DNA of 64,000 bases from Phymatolithon calcareum (lineage: Eukaryota; Rhodophyta; Florideophyceae; Hapalidiales). The translations under genes were made by a program, and so were the position numbers. Positions 1 to 10,200 of this stretch are shown piece after piece (the first letter of the stretch is position 1; the number at the start of each line of letters is the position of its first letter). The notes beneath the pieces were generated by a model. The model was given only the letters and a program-made list of their open reading frames with translations. It had not been told where the DNA came from and did no database searches. The stretch covers positions 992,001-1,056,000 of the forward strand of contig OZ345370.1 of NCBI GenBank assembly GCA_977006965.1, in the 5' to 3' direction.

Positions 1-1
1 T

Positions 2-508
2 GCCTGCCTCCAGCGGCACACACGTCTTTCCCTTAGGCCATACCCACCGATGGCTCAGACACCGCAGGCGTGTCCGCAGCGGCGCGCACGGGGTATAGCA
101 CTATCTGCGGGCCGCGCGGCGCTGGCCGGGATTTGGTACACAGTGGTTGTCGCTCCGGACGGACAAACAGCATTGCATCGAGCTCTGCGCGCCCCTGGTG
201 GAGCCTGGCGTGCCAGCGAGGCCGTTCGAGGCACGCTACAACTGGCCACATTGCCAGCAGCGGCGTTACTCGCTGTATTGGGTCGCACTCGTCTTGCGCA
301 CGCTGCCACTGTCGCAGTTCTCGCCAACCCACCAACCGTACTTTTGGCTTCGTTGTTGGTACACGACGTGACCATTGCCCTCCTCGGCGCCGTTCATTCG
401 CTATGGCGGACGTGTACAAAACGCATTTCGCGCGCACTCCCTGCACCACCGCCGAAGGAGGCCGCAGGCGTGAATACTTCGATAATGCGTGAGGGCGCGG
501 CCGAGTGA
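2..508 (+). CDS. Partial hypothetical membrane protein (C-terminal part)
   Basis: This frame is open from the left edge of the window to a TGA at 506-508, so the gene may begin outside; an internal ATG lies at 50. From that ATG it gives 152 residues rich in Ala, Leu and Val, with about three hydrophobic stretches (near residues 23-33, 65-78 and 83-112) and a basic, proline-containing tail. No family is recognised. Other frames are also open here because the DNA is GC-rich, so the choice of frame rests only on the membrane-protein-like composition and on being open to the window edge. It could be the end of a multi-pass membrane protein or a chance ORF. Confidence 0.35.
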   Translation, partial: ACLQRHTRLSLRPYPPMAQTPQACPQRRARGIALSAGRAALAGIWYTVVVAPDGQTALHRALRAPGGAWRASEAVRGTLQLATLPAAALLAVLGRTRLAHAATVAVLANPPTVLLASLLVHDVTIALLGAVHSLWRTCTKRISRALPAPPPKEAAGVNTSIMREGAAE

Positions 509-1074
509 TTGCCACGAAATAGGGATGGTGTTTCCAGACTCCTTGGATCTTTTTTGATTAGGCCGTATTTAGGCCGTGGTTTTGCCATTTGGTAATTTTC
601 CCGGCATTCTGTGAGGTTTCCGGTCGTTTCCCAAAACGGGTGCTGATCGTCGTGCGTCCAGCAAAATCTTGTCTCATGGTTATGCCATTTGATGGACTGT
701 CACACTTTGGGAGACATGCTTATCATTCGCTCCGTAAGTTGCAGCCCGTGTGATAGGGACGCAAAGGGGATTAAACGGAAAAAGCTGTCACCTGTTTGTT
801 TGCTCCCCCCTCTTTGCGCTGCCACGTCGTGCTGTGCTCCCGCCTTTGCTGCCTAATTGAGGTGCATGCCTTACCATACATTCACTGGCGAACGAGGTTG
901 CTTTTTTAGAATTGGATGCGAATGAAACTCGAATTACCCGTGCGTGCAGAGGAGTGAACTGCGTTGGTAGTTACACATAGCCTCATGCTTGCCACAGAGG
1001 TCGACCTCCTTCGAAATCTCCCTCATCCCCGATTTTAAGTGGCTTGGAGGGCGAGGTAAGTGTCTCCTTATTGA
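509..1074. other. Intergenic region upstream of the kinase
   Basis: No supported gene is seen. This region should hold the 3' end of the upstream partial ORF and the promoter of the kinase at 1075. I see no clear TATA box or repeat. Confidence 0.5.
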
Positions 1075-2712
1075 ATGGCGCCAAACATTCGTGTCGGGAA
1101 GTATATTCTCAAGCGCAAAATTGGCGAAGGTGCTTTCGCAGTGGTGCGCTATGCGATTCACGAGGAAACACGGGAGGAGTATGCCGTCAAGGTGTTCGAC
1201 CGCGCGAACTTGCCCAAAGGAGACTTTGAACGCGATGTGAAACGAGAGGTGAAGATCATGCAGCACCTGCGGCATCCAAATATTGTCTCCATACATGCTG
1301 TGCTTGTCACCACATCCAAGATGTATCTCGTTATGGAGCTAGTGCGCGGCGGTGAACTGTATGATGAAATCGTGTCTCGGCGACGCATCGATGAGGACAC
1401 CTCGCGAAAGTACTTTCAGCAACTTATCGATGCCATGATTTATTGCCATCGCCGTGGTGTCGTGCATCGGGACCTTAAGCCTGAAAACTTGCTCTTGGAC
1501 GAAAACGGAAACCTAAAGGTCACAGATTTCGGTATGTCCGCCATGAAGGATAAGATCGATCCAGATGCGAAGACCAAGCAGCTCTTCCGCACACAGTGCG
1601 GGACTCCAAAGTACATGGCCCCAGAAATTATCGTACGGCCGAACAATGGTTACGATGGTGAAAAGCTCGACGCTTGGGAATGTGGTATGGTACTCTACGC
1701 CCTTTTGGCGGGCTATTTGCCTTTCTCTGGAGATGATGATGATTCCGTGTTCAGGTCCATTCTAAAGGGGACTGTTAAGTTCCCGTCATTCTTTTCCGCT
1801 GGTGCGAAAGACCTTTTGCTGTCTCTATTGCAAAAAGATCCAAAAAAACGAGCGAGTCTTGAAGAAGTTCGCCAGCATCCCTGGTTTCAAATCAACTACT
1901 TCGGCGATGCATGTACCAATCGGCCCCCAACAAAGCAGTCCTCTGATTTCAAATCGAATTCTCAAAACGGCGGTGCAGATTTGACATCTGAAATATCGAA
2001 GGGCGCACAGAATACACACACTCCAGATGCTAAAGGAGAGTCAAACACTGGACCGGAGACTTCTGTCTCTCCCAGTCCTGATGAAGTGGCTAAGGCAAAG
2101 GATAGTGCTGCGACTCGGCGCACGCAGATGATGCGCTTGAACTTAGCGGACATTCACACAGATCCCTTTGATGCAGAACTACGAGAAGTCGAGGTACCAG
2201 CGACTCCTATATCAGCACGGAACGCTCCCGTCTCTGGAGACCAAAGGGCAAGTCCGATGCAAATGGCTACTCCAATTATTGGCCGTGGCCCCCAAGGACT
2301 GGCAACTGCTACCACGCCGTCTTGTAAGACAAAGGCAAGAGATCCTTCGGGGGGTAATGTATTTGCAGGGAGGCTTAGTTTTTCGGGCGTTCCTCAAAGT
2401 TCACGCTCGAAGGATGATCAGGGTGATAATGACGGCCCGGTTTCGATCAGGGATCGTTTCATCGCAAGTCCTTTTGGTGCAGCGATCCGAAGTATTCGAG
2501 TCGGTTTTTCACCAAGCAAGAACAGGAGAACTAGGGATGTTGAACCGAATTTGCGCGTATCCCCATTGTTTACGGACGAGTCTCCCACGTCTGTCACGGC
2601 TGCAGCATCAATATCGCCCCTGTCTGAGCCGCGTGGCAAAGAACCTCCCGTCGGCGTGAAGGAAGGTCAGATTCCTAAAAGAAAGCCTGTGAAGGAACAC
2701 CAGTCAGATTAG
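1075..2712 (+). CDS. CAMK-type serine/threonine protein kinase, CIPK/SnRK-like
   Basis: A 545-residue intronless protein kinase starting at an ATG. The kinase domain covers about residues 10-270: glycine loop G17-E-G-A-F-A-V-V24, catalytic Lys39, alpha-C Glu58, HRD at 131-133, DFG at 151-153, then a CGTPKYMAPE activation-segment end. The sequence most resembles plant SnRK3/CIPK and related CAMK kinases. The usual DxWSxG after the APE motif reads DAWECG here, a mild deviation. The C-terminal 270 residues are Ser/Thr/Pro-rich and look disordered. I cannot find a NAF/FISL motif or a UBA or KA1 domain, so CBL-dependent regulation is not supported. It phosphorylates unknown substrates, presumably in the cytosol. 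It converges with the GT14 gene, with 173 bp between the stop codons. Confidence 0.9.
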   Translation: MAPNIRVGKYILKRKIGEGAFAVVRYAIHEETREEYAVKVFDRANLPKGDFERDVKREVKIMQHLRHPNIVSIHAVLVTTSKMYLVMELVRGGELYDEIVSRRRIDEDTSRKYFQQLIDAMIYCHRRGVVHRDLKPENLLLDENGNLKVTDFGMSAMKDKIDPDAKTKQLFRTQCGTPKYMAPEIIVRPNNGYDGEKLDAWECGMVLYALLAGYLPFSGDDDDSVFRSILKGTVKFPSFFSAGAKDLLLSLLQKDPKKRASLEEVRQHPWFQINYFGDACTNRPPTKQSSDFKSNSQNGGADLTSEISKGAQNTHTPDAKGESNTGPETSVSPSPDEVAKAKDSAATRRTQMMRLNLADIHTDPFDAELREVEVPATPISARNAPVSGDQRASPMQMATPIIGRGPQGLATATTPSCKTKARDPSGGNVFAGRLSFSGVPQSSRSKDDQGDNDGPVSIRDRFIASPFGAAIRSIRVGFSPSKNRRTRDVEPNLRVSPLFTDESPTSVTAAASISPLSEPRGKEPPVGVKEGQIPKRKPVKEHQSD

Positions 2713-2885
2713 AGTGTTTCTGCTCTACAAGTTTACTTCTTTTATTTTTGTTTCTATAGAATCGAATTTTTGTTGCCATGACCGATTGCTTGAATTACTA
2801 GTCAGTACTGTGGCGTGCTCTGCTTAATCCTTTAGTAACGAAGCGTGTGCCAAAGATACAAAAAGGATCATAAAGGTTCTGCATC

Positions 2886-4154
2886 TCACTCGTTCAAAAG
2901 TCCGCAAAGCCATTGCAAATGCATATCAGTTCGTATCCTAGCCTCATCCACGGACGTTTCGTTGGGTTGCGGTCCCAAACCGCTCATCTCGCTGTCAATC
3001 CAGTCAAGAATTTTGCTATCTGCATTCTTGAATTTCCGGGCGAACCAATGCGGAGATCCTCTCAGTCGCGGCCATAGGGCGTAGTTCCCATCATCGTCCA
3101 TTGTTGTGTCGATTGTATAAGGGTGCTGCCCACCTGGGACACCGTTATGCGTCCAGAAGACTCTTCGGAGTGAGTGCGACAAAATGGTCTTGTTGTAATG
3201 TGGGTGGTTCCAGAACACCGATACATAATAATGCTCTGAAGGATCCTGACTGAACGCCATCGTGAGCAAGATACGCTGGCCGTGCGCGCTGGATACCATG
3301 AACTTGCTGGCTTTACGGGACAAAATGAACCATCCTTCACTGTACGCATATTCGTAGTTGAGGGCATCCTTCAACGGATTCTGCTGTCCGATGTTGACGA
3401 GTCTGGAATCTTCATCGTTTTCTGACATTCCCATAGTCATGTCGACGGTGATTGTGTTGAATCTATTCCTCTTCCGTTCTTCCCACTGATTACGCGGCGA
3501 GAGTGTAAAGAAGTTGTACTCACGCTCCTGAATATGTGGCAGAGCGAGAAGTTTGCGAGGCACATCTGGGGCGACGAGGGGATAGTCTGAGGCGGATAAG
3601 TTGATAATGTAGCTCCAATCGCCCTTTTCTAACAAAAAGTTGATTGCTGCGATGTTGTTTAGAATCATCGTAACGCCTCGGTACGTCACTGATTCCCTTT
3701 CCATGAAATAAACATTTTTGAACTTGGGTTCATCCTTGATACGTGCCATGGTTTGAACAACTTTGTACGCTGGAATCTTCTTATCGCAATGCACGGCGTA
3801 AACGTTGTCAGAGTGGTGCAAGCGATCCAGAAGGCGGTACACCATGGGAAGAGACGATTCTGACACTTGAAGGAAGTATGCGATATTGACTTCCTCTCTC
3901 GCATTTTCAAGTCGAAACACATTTTCCTTCGTCCACTTGAAAGGTGATGATGTGAGCCTTTGACTTTGCGGATTCCATGACTTGTAATCTCCGATCACAC
4001 TGAACTGCAAATCAGACGCCTGCACGCCCAAGCTAAACAGCACTGTTAGTAGAACCGGCGCTGTAAGGATCATGTTTCGAAGCAGCAGAAGAACAAGGAA
4101 GCGCTGCAGTGCAAAGTGTAGCTGGGAAGATGCTGCAAAACACCCCCGCCCCAT
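2886..4154 (-). CDS. GT14 family glycosyltransferase (core-2/I-branching or xylosyltransferase-like)
   Basis: A 422-residue intronless protein with the Branch (GT14) pattern: an FLQVSES start, an AVHCDKK segment, RGVTMILNNIAAINFLL, then INLSASDYPL (the typical position of the 'SDxPL' element). GT14 enzymes transfer GlcNAc, xylose or glucuronic acid in the Golgi, so it may act on glycoproteins or cell-wall/matrix polysaccharide; the exact sugar cannot be read from sequence. The N-terminus is hydrophobic (about residues 17-45) and would act as a type II signal anchor. A second in-frame Met at residue 28 (start at 4073) would give a cleavable signal peptide ending near VQA-SD. Either start is possible. 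Confidence 0.85.
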   Translation of the reverse strand: MGRGCFAASSQLHFALQRFLVLLLLRNMILTAPVLLTVLFSLGVQASDLQFSVIGDYKSWNPQSQRLTSSPFKWTKENVFRLENAREEVNIAYFLQVSESSLPMVYRLLDRLHHSDNVYAVHCDKKIPAYKVVQTMARIKDEPKFKNVYFMERESVTYRGVTMILNNIAAINFLLEKGDWSYIINLSASDYPLVAPDVPRKLLALPHIQEREYNFFTLSPRNQWEERKRNRFNTITVDMTMGMSENDEDSRLVNIGQQNPLKDALNYEYAYSEGWFILSRKASKFMVSSAHGQRILLTMAFSQDPSEHYYVSVFWNHPHYNKTILSHSLRRVFWTHNGVPGGQHPYTIDTTMDDDGNYALWPRLRGSPHWFARKFKNADSKILDWIDSEMSGLGPQPNETSVDEARIRTDMHLQWLCGLLNE

Positions 4155-5087
4155 GCGAGAGGTGCGCCTGGAATCGAGAACAAGATCGAATTTGTCTCAT
4201 GACAGTACTGTAGTCAAAAATGGTCTAATGGAAGCCCGCCCTCTTCCCGTCAACAACAATATCGTGCCAGTAATACAACTCGGGGCAGACAAAGGCCCAG
4301 TACTGTATGTGGAAGATCATCCTCTCCTGTAATGCACGCATCCTCGCGCGGCTCAGGATTGCCCTGCCTGGTTGCCTACCGCGAGGGGAGGCGCCCCGCA
4401 AATGACGCACAGGAGGCAGGGAAGGCACTCGGGGCGTCTTTAATTTCTTCACCCCTATATGTGTCCCGACATAGAAAGAACTACGGTGCACCCTCGAAGG
4501 TCAAGTCGAGGACGTCCAACGACATGGGACTAGACACAAAAGCAGCTCTTTAATATCGCGACGCATATAATAGAATGGAGAAAACATATGCCATGGAAGC
4601 CCTGCTCTCCCTGAGGGTCAATGATTGAGGGGACGATTGCGCGCTTGCTGCATCGTTACATCGATTCTGCTCGTAATTCCAGTCACGATGATGCTCCACA
4701 TAATCGTCCAACGACAACAGAAAGCTTGCCAATTCTGCTTCACTCGGATAGATACAGACGAGCATGACGTAAGAGAGATTGTTGTGCAAATAATTTAGAC
4801 TTGCTGCCGAATGAATGAATTGAAATGCATGCATGCATGCATATGTTCAAAACAGAAGGCCCGGAATGCAATTTACAATGGATGATGAATGTAACACAGC
4901 TTGCAATTACCGTGAAGTCCCTTCCGTTGTAGCGAAGAGCAAACACGTTCAAAGTGGTGGGGCGAATGACTCTCGCGGTATTACAGTATTGGTGCGAGGA
5001 GAAAGTCATTCCGGTGCAAAATGGAACAATTGACGCCTTTATGTGTACAGTACAAACTACATACAGTTAATCCATGGATGGAGCTCT
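4155..5087. other. Intergenic region with palindromic motifs
   Basis: No supported gene. It holds two ACAGTACTGTA-type palindromes near 4203 and 4300 and a (GCAT)n run near 4827-4843. The short ORFs here look random. Confidence 0.5.
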
Positions 5088-6176
5088 TTACGACTTGGAT
5101 GCACCGCTGCCATTGCCAATCGTCCCGTTCGAAGCAATACCATTGGTATGCTTGGAGGTAGCAGAATACAAGTTTGCAATATCCATCTTAGAGCCCAAGA
5201 CAAGAGTGACACACACATCATGATCCTCAGTGACAGCCATATCCAAAATGCGATCCCCAAACTCATCAATAGCGACACCACCAGCCTGTTCAACAATGAG
5301 CGCGATAGCTGCCGCCTCGCACAAAAGATGGACACTCTGAGAGATAAGCACGCCACCAGTGCGAAGCAACAAATGCACATCACTAACTAAACATCCAGTA
5401 GAGAACACATTACAACAATACTTCTCAAGCATCTTACCAGTAGCCGCCGCCAGCGGAGTCTTCTCCGTAAGAATGCGTCGATCGCAGTACACAACGGCCG
5501 TATTCTCCGGGATTGCCATTCGCATAGCAGGTTGCAGGAAATACTGCTGTGCGACGGGATGCATAACAAAAGAAAACGTCCCATGCCCCATAGTATAATG
5601 CAACGTGGTAGCCGAACTGTATGAACAGTATCCCGCAGCAACCTGTTGACAAAGTTTCTGCTTCAAATCGATTCCACGACCGGGCAGCGAAGCCGAGGAA
5701 CGGCGTTTGTAAACCGAGAAAAGGGTGCCAGCAACGGAGGAATCGGCGGCAACACTGTCGACGTCCAGAGGGGAGACACATACAACATAGTTTCCATGAG
5801 CGACATTACCGTCAAACGTAAGCGGTTGAGAAAACCCCTTCGAGAGAATGATGCAACAATATCCGTCGTGCGCAAGAAGACGGTAGAGATGCTGAGTGGC
5901 ACCTTCGGCAGACACTTCGATCGGGGCATGATTCACATGACCGAAGGAAGACTGAGGATGAACCGCACCTTCCGTGACGGCGGACGAGACGACACGGGTG
6001 AAACTTGCAATGTCATCGAGAAGACGCACAAGTTCGCCGGTGTAATCCACGGGATGACGCGCAAAGGTACGGCGAACGTGCGAGAGGAATACGGTTGCAC
6101 CTTTGTTCACGTCCGAGGAGAGACGGATGCCGATCGGCGATTTGGGCGAAACTATGTCCATGCGGGTGGAGGCCAT
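5088..6176 (-). CDS. Fructose-1,6-bisphosphatase-like protein, probably catalytically inactive
   Basis: A 362-residue intronless protein aligning along its length with class I FBPase: NYVVCVSPLDVDS at 129-141 matches the YVVxFDPLDGSS metal site, then GTLFSVYKR, QQVAAGYCSYSSAT, CLVSDVH and LLCEAAAI with EQAGG near 297. Compared with the well-studied pig enzyme, Glu97/Glu98 appear as Lys113/Gly114, Asp118 as Ser135 and the DGSSN turn as DVDSV. Asp121 (Asp138) and Glu280 (Glu287) are kept. The usual Arg, Tyr and Lys residues that bind the sugar phosphate near the C-terminus (RYVGSM, LRLLYE) are also changed. It is therefore unlikely to hydrolyse fructose-1,6-bisphosphate in the normal way and may be a regulatory or structural homolog. 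No clear plastid transit peptide is visible. It is intact, with no stops or frameshifts. Confidence 0.8.
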   Translation of the reverse strand: MASTRMDIVSPKSPIGIRLSSDVNKGATVFLSHVRRTFARHPVDYTGELVRLLDDIASFTRVVSSAVTEGAVHPQSSFGHVNHAPIEVSAEGATQHLYRLLAHDGYCCIILSKGFSQPLTFDGNVAHGNYVVCVSPLDVDSVAADSSVAGTLFSVYKRRSSASLPGRGIDLKQKLCQQVAAGYCSYSSATTLHYTMGHGTFSFVMHPVAQQYFLQPAMRMAIPENTAVVYCDRRILTEKTPLAAATGKMLEKYCCNVFSTGCLVSDVHLLLRTGGVLISQSVHLLCEAAAIALIVEQAGGVAIDEFGDRILDMAVTEDHDVCVTLVLGSKMDIANLYSATSKHTNGIASNGTIGNGSGASKS

Positions 6177-6750
6177 GTTGGGGGTGAGTGGTGATCGGGG
6201 CGATCTGTTGGGGGTAGGCGCAAATTTCGTACTGCGGCACAGAAGGACTGCGGTTAGAAACGGCTGGCTGGCTGTACAGTGCTGTATTACGCAGGACAGT
6301 GAAGTGAAGCAGGTAATGTAATGATGATTCGCGTTATGAAGAGGTCAGTCAGTGTCAGTCAGGAGAGAGCATATGACGAACCGTTTGGGTGGAGGGAGTG
6401 GGAGGTACGGTTGCGGATGAGGTTCCGCCATGCAAAGAGATAGTGGAATGGTGTGCGATTGATTCTGCCTACAACAATATGCAGGCAAGATTCGATGGAT
6501 ACTGTACAGTAGTCAGTCTTGTTCACGACGACAGACACAATTAAAATTCTCGAGAGCGTGGCCCGCAATGTGCGTCATCGATGTACATAATTTACAGTAT
6601 ACCGCCGCGTCCAATCATATATGCACGGCTGGCTTGTTGTTGGCTCTTTCGGAATTCCTTGACAGTGCATGCTGCTGTATGATACTGGATCAACTTACAC
6701 GTGTCTCAGCACCAAAATTTAGTGCACTTTGTCTTCGGTTTTTGTTGCTA
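6177..6750. other. Intergenic region before the MITE
   Basis: No gene is supported. It contains several TACTGTA/TACAGTA motifs (for example 6283-6298 and 6499-6512) and likely the promoter of the FBPase-like gene on the minus strand. Confidence 0.45.
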
Positions 6751-7148
6751 CAGTCAGACCTCGATAACTGGAACCTCTTTTTTAGAATAACCTCGGTTAG
6801 CAGCATAATCGAGTGCTCCACGAATACCGTATCATCCTAAATTTAACGAAAATTAAAGGATTCTAGAATATTTGATAGGAGCATTACTTCATGTTCGAGG
6901 TCACGGGGCATACCTTAAATTTTGTTATAATTTTGTTTAGCGTACACGGAGCATAACCTCACTCGTAGAATACTGTAAGTACTTTTCATGTTTCTCCTGC
7001 CATTGGCATACAGTACAGTAGAATATGGCTACTGTTCGGCACACGTGTGATCCAAAACTTATGATTCAAAATTCGACTTGAGAATAACCTCGATTTTGAG
7101 AATATTGGACCATTCCACATTGCCCATGCATTTATCGAGGTCTGACTG
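6751..7148. mobile_element. Tc1/mariner (pogo-like) MITE, 398 bp
   Basis: The two ends are a perfect 17-bp inverted repeat: CAGTCAGACCTCGATAA at 6751-6767 and its reverse complement at 7132-7148. A TA dinucleotide flanks each side (6749-6750 and 7149-7150), as expected for a TA target-site duplication of the Tc1/mariner superfamily. The inside is AT-rich, has no coding capacity and repeats the motif ATAACCTCG several times (near 6786, 6952 and 7083), which looks like subterminal transposase-binding repeats. It is a non-autonomous element; no transposase gene is in this window. Confidence 0.85.
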
Positions 7149-7281
7149 TACAGTAGTTGGTGTGAGGACTGCGAGATCCATCTTAAGATGCTCTGGAACC
7201 CCCATTTCCACCTCTTTTCGACCTACAGTGCTGTACTTTTTACTTCCGCTAGAAGGTATGACACTTGAATGGTCCTAAGTA
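7149..7281. other. Short gap between MITE and retrotransposon
   Basis: This holds TACAGTA-type motifs and probably the 3' untranslated end of the retrotransposon on the minus strand. No poly(A)/poly(T) tail is evident. Confidence 0.3.
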
Positions 7282-10200
7282 TCAGTCACCGGGGTCCGGA
7301 GGCCAGGCCTCTGGACGTTCGGTCCTAGGTCTCCGTGCATTGATTGCCAGGCTCACGTATTCGTGTATGGCGCACGTAATTTGCGTGACAAATATTTCTC
7401 TGAGCACACCTTCAGGGAGCGCGCTAGTGCATGCTCTCTGTCTTGCACGTTTCTCGATCAGATCGTGCGCGCTAGGGCTGAGAACGGCGTTGATAGTCGC
7501 GGCGAACGGAAAGAACTGCACAGGCGGAATCCGATTCTTGAGAACAGGTGCGTACTTGGCGGTTTTTGCGTCATCTAATCGGACTAGTATTGACGTTGTG
7601 TCCTTCGTAGTCTGCGGAAGGTTGCATGGGGCATATGGGCTGGTGAACGTTACGTCTACCGCAACGTGGTTATTTAAATTCCCTGCCCCATGAGCACGTG
7701 GTTCGATGAGGAGGTCCGGTCGCCGCCGGGCCTCGCCAGTAACGCGTTTGGGTTCAAATGTGTATTTCATTTCAGACTGATTTCCTCCGTAGAGGATGTA
7801 TGCGATGCTGCTCAGCAGGCTGTTGTGTCGTCTTGTGTAGCCAGTGCTCCCCCTGTTGCATACACTTGCGTGATCCCCGTAGACGTCAAGTCGTTGCGAG
7901 TCTTGTGAGTTACGTCTACGCTTCGAGATATCAATGTGCCGTCTTTTCCGCAAGGGGTTCTCGTTCCCATGCCGTGTGTATGTGGTACAGTAGGGACACC
8001 AAGTGGGGTGTTGCGGTGTTGAGGAGGGGAATAGGGGGAGGCGGAGACGCCGCTGTATCGTCGTTTTCCAGATGGCCGGTGTGAGCCTGGTTCGCATTCG
8101 GAGGCTTGGCGTCATGGTGAGAACTCTGCTGGCGTCCTCTGTGGCGTTCTGGAGCATATGCGCACGCAATGTTTGCAACTCATGGTGCTGGATTCCCGAG
8201 AAGCTAGTGGGGCGTGGGAAGTGCATGGGTCGGCGAGGCGGAAGAAGGGAATCAAATGACACGTTGTGAACGGCGTCGAGAAGGAATCTCTGTGTTGATG
8301 GGTTAAACCCATCAGATCTCTTGGCGGAAGATCGAGCTAGCAAGTTTGGAATCCAATATTTCGGATCGCTAGAGATATCCGCGACCTCAGAATGCATCTG
8401 GCTCATGACTGGATGAAGAGCGTCAATTGGAGAGTAAGGGGGTGCCTGTGCCAGAAGTTCAGTAACTAGCTCTGTCGTGTCCACAACGGAGGCAATGTAA
8501 GCGGCGTGCCGTGTGGTGGAGGAGGATAGAAGGCCCATTCCTGCTTTCCGAATGGGGAGGTGTAGTAGTCTTCTTGCCGTGGTACCAGCTGCGAGTTGTT
8601 CCACCGGAAGCCTATGCACATGAGCGAATCCCTCAGCGAAGATTTTGTCGAGCGTTTCACATGACAGCGCAAGTGGTGAAGGGGGCTGGCATCGGAGAGT
8701 GTAGACTACGTTAGGGTGGCTAGCACAGTATCGTTGCAGTCGGTAGCCGACCTGGGGGTGGCGTATCAGGGATATGTTCTCCAATAACTTCTGAACTTCC
8801 TTGGAGCGCGTATCAAGAGCGGCAGCTTCGTATCCGTCTGTGCCAATTGCGGCGCCAAACAGCGTAATTCCAGTATTCGGTTTCCTTTCAGAGTCCCATT
8901 GGAGGGCACAGGGAAGCTGACGCAGGTAGTCGCTCGTCATTGTGGGCCACCATGCCCGGGTTTTGAGGAGGTTCAGTGTCAGGCCGTACTTGGCACACTC
9001 TTTCGCCAGCGTGCAGAGCACTGTGCGTGCGAGGTGCACTGGGGCAACAATGGACCCATCGTCTGCGTACCAGACGTGGAGAGGGAGGTCGAATTGTTCT
9101 TGGAGAGAGTCGATCACTGGCTGCAGGACGAGGCAAAAGAGAAGCATACCTAGCGGGTCGCCCTGTTGTGTGCCCGCTTTGGACCATATGATGTCCTCGC
9201 CACAGAAGAGAGGAGAATCTTCGCTGTAGAGGTAATGGACGAATCGGGCCAGCCTGGGGACATTAAGGATGACAGAGTCAAGAAACGTTTGTCGGCAGCA
9301 AGTATTGAAGGCGTTGGACAGGTCAACTGAAAGGAGGACAAATGAAGGATCGTTCCCCAACTTGCGCACAACGTGCCGGGTGGAGTGCATGGCAGCTTCT
9401 ATTCCACCTTTAGTGCCGACGGCGAGCTGGTGCTTGAGGTAAGCTTTCAGTTGGCCGCCGTTGGCAGCTTTCTTGGCCAAGATGCGACCGGCGAGGCGGC
9501 GGTAAACGTTCCCTATTGCTATGGGACGAAGCTTTCGTGGTCCCGCGTCACAATTTTCTTGTATTGCAATTAAGTTCGCTCCTGCAAGCATGGGAGCAGA
9601 TGCGGTAGGGAGGCCTCCTTGTATCATCCTTTGCAGAAAAGGCAGGAGTGTGTTGCGCAATGTAGCCTCTGCAGAATTAGATATCCTGTCAGTGGCGTTA
9701 AAGGCAGCGCGCAGGACGGCGGGGTACAATCCATCAGGTCCGGCCCCGGAGCTAGGGTTGAATTTCGACAGGGCATTAGACACATCGTCCTGTGTGAGGA
9801 TATATGACACCGGGAGTGCGTCAATGTCGTAAAGGCGGCCTCGTACGGGAGCTGGGGAGGAAGGATGTTTTTGACGTAGTACCGCTATGACGGCTGGGTC
9901 AGAGGTGGATGCCAGAGGCCTGTGGTCCAGTGTTTGGAGAGCCTTTGAGAGATCCCCGTTCAGGGCCTGGCGCGTGGCCTTCCGGATGCGGTGTGCAGTC
10001 ACCCCACAGTCGCGATCTGTGGCGTCGGGGAGTGGGAGGGAGATAGTGCGGGCCGTACTAGAAGCTGCACTTTCATCCTTGAGCAGGCTGTGAAGTGAAG
10101 TCCAGGCTGCGGCCTTCACCATGTCGAGGCGGACTATGGATACATCTTGTTGGGCGGACAGGGAGCGACGGTGCCTACCTTTGGGCGGTGAACGCCTGAG

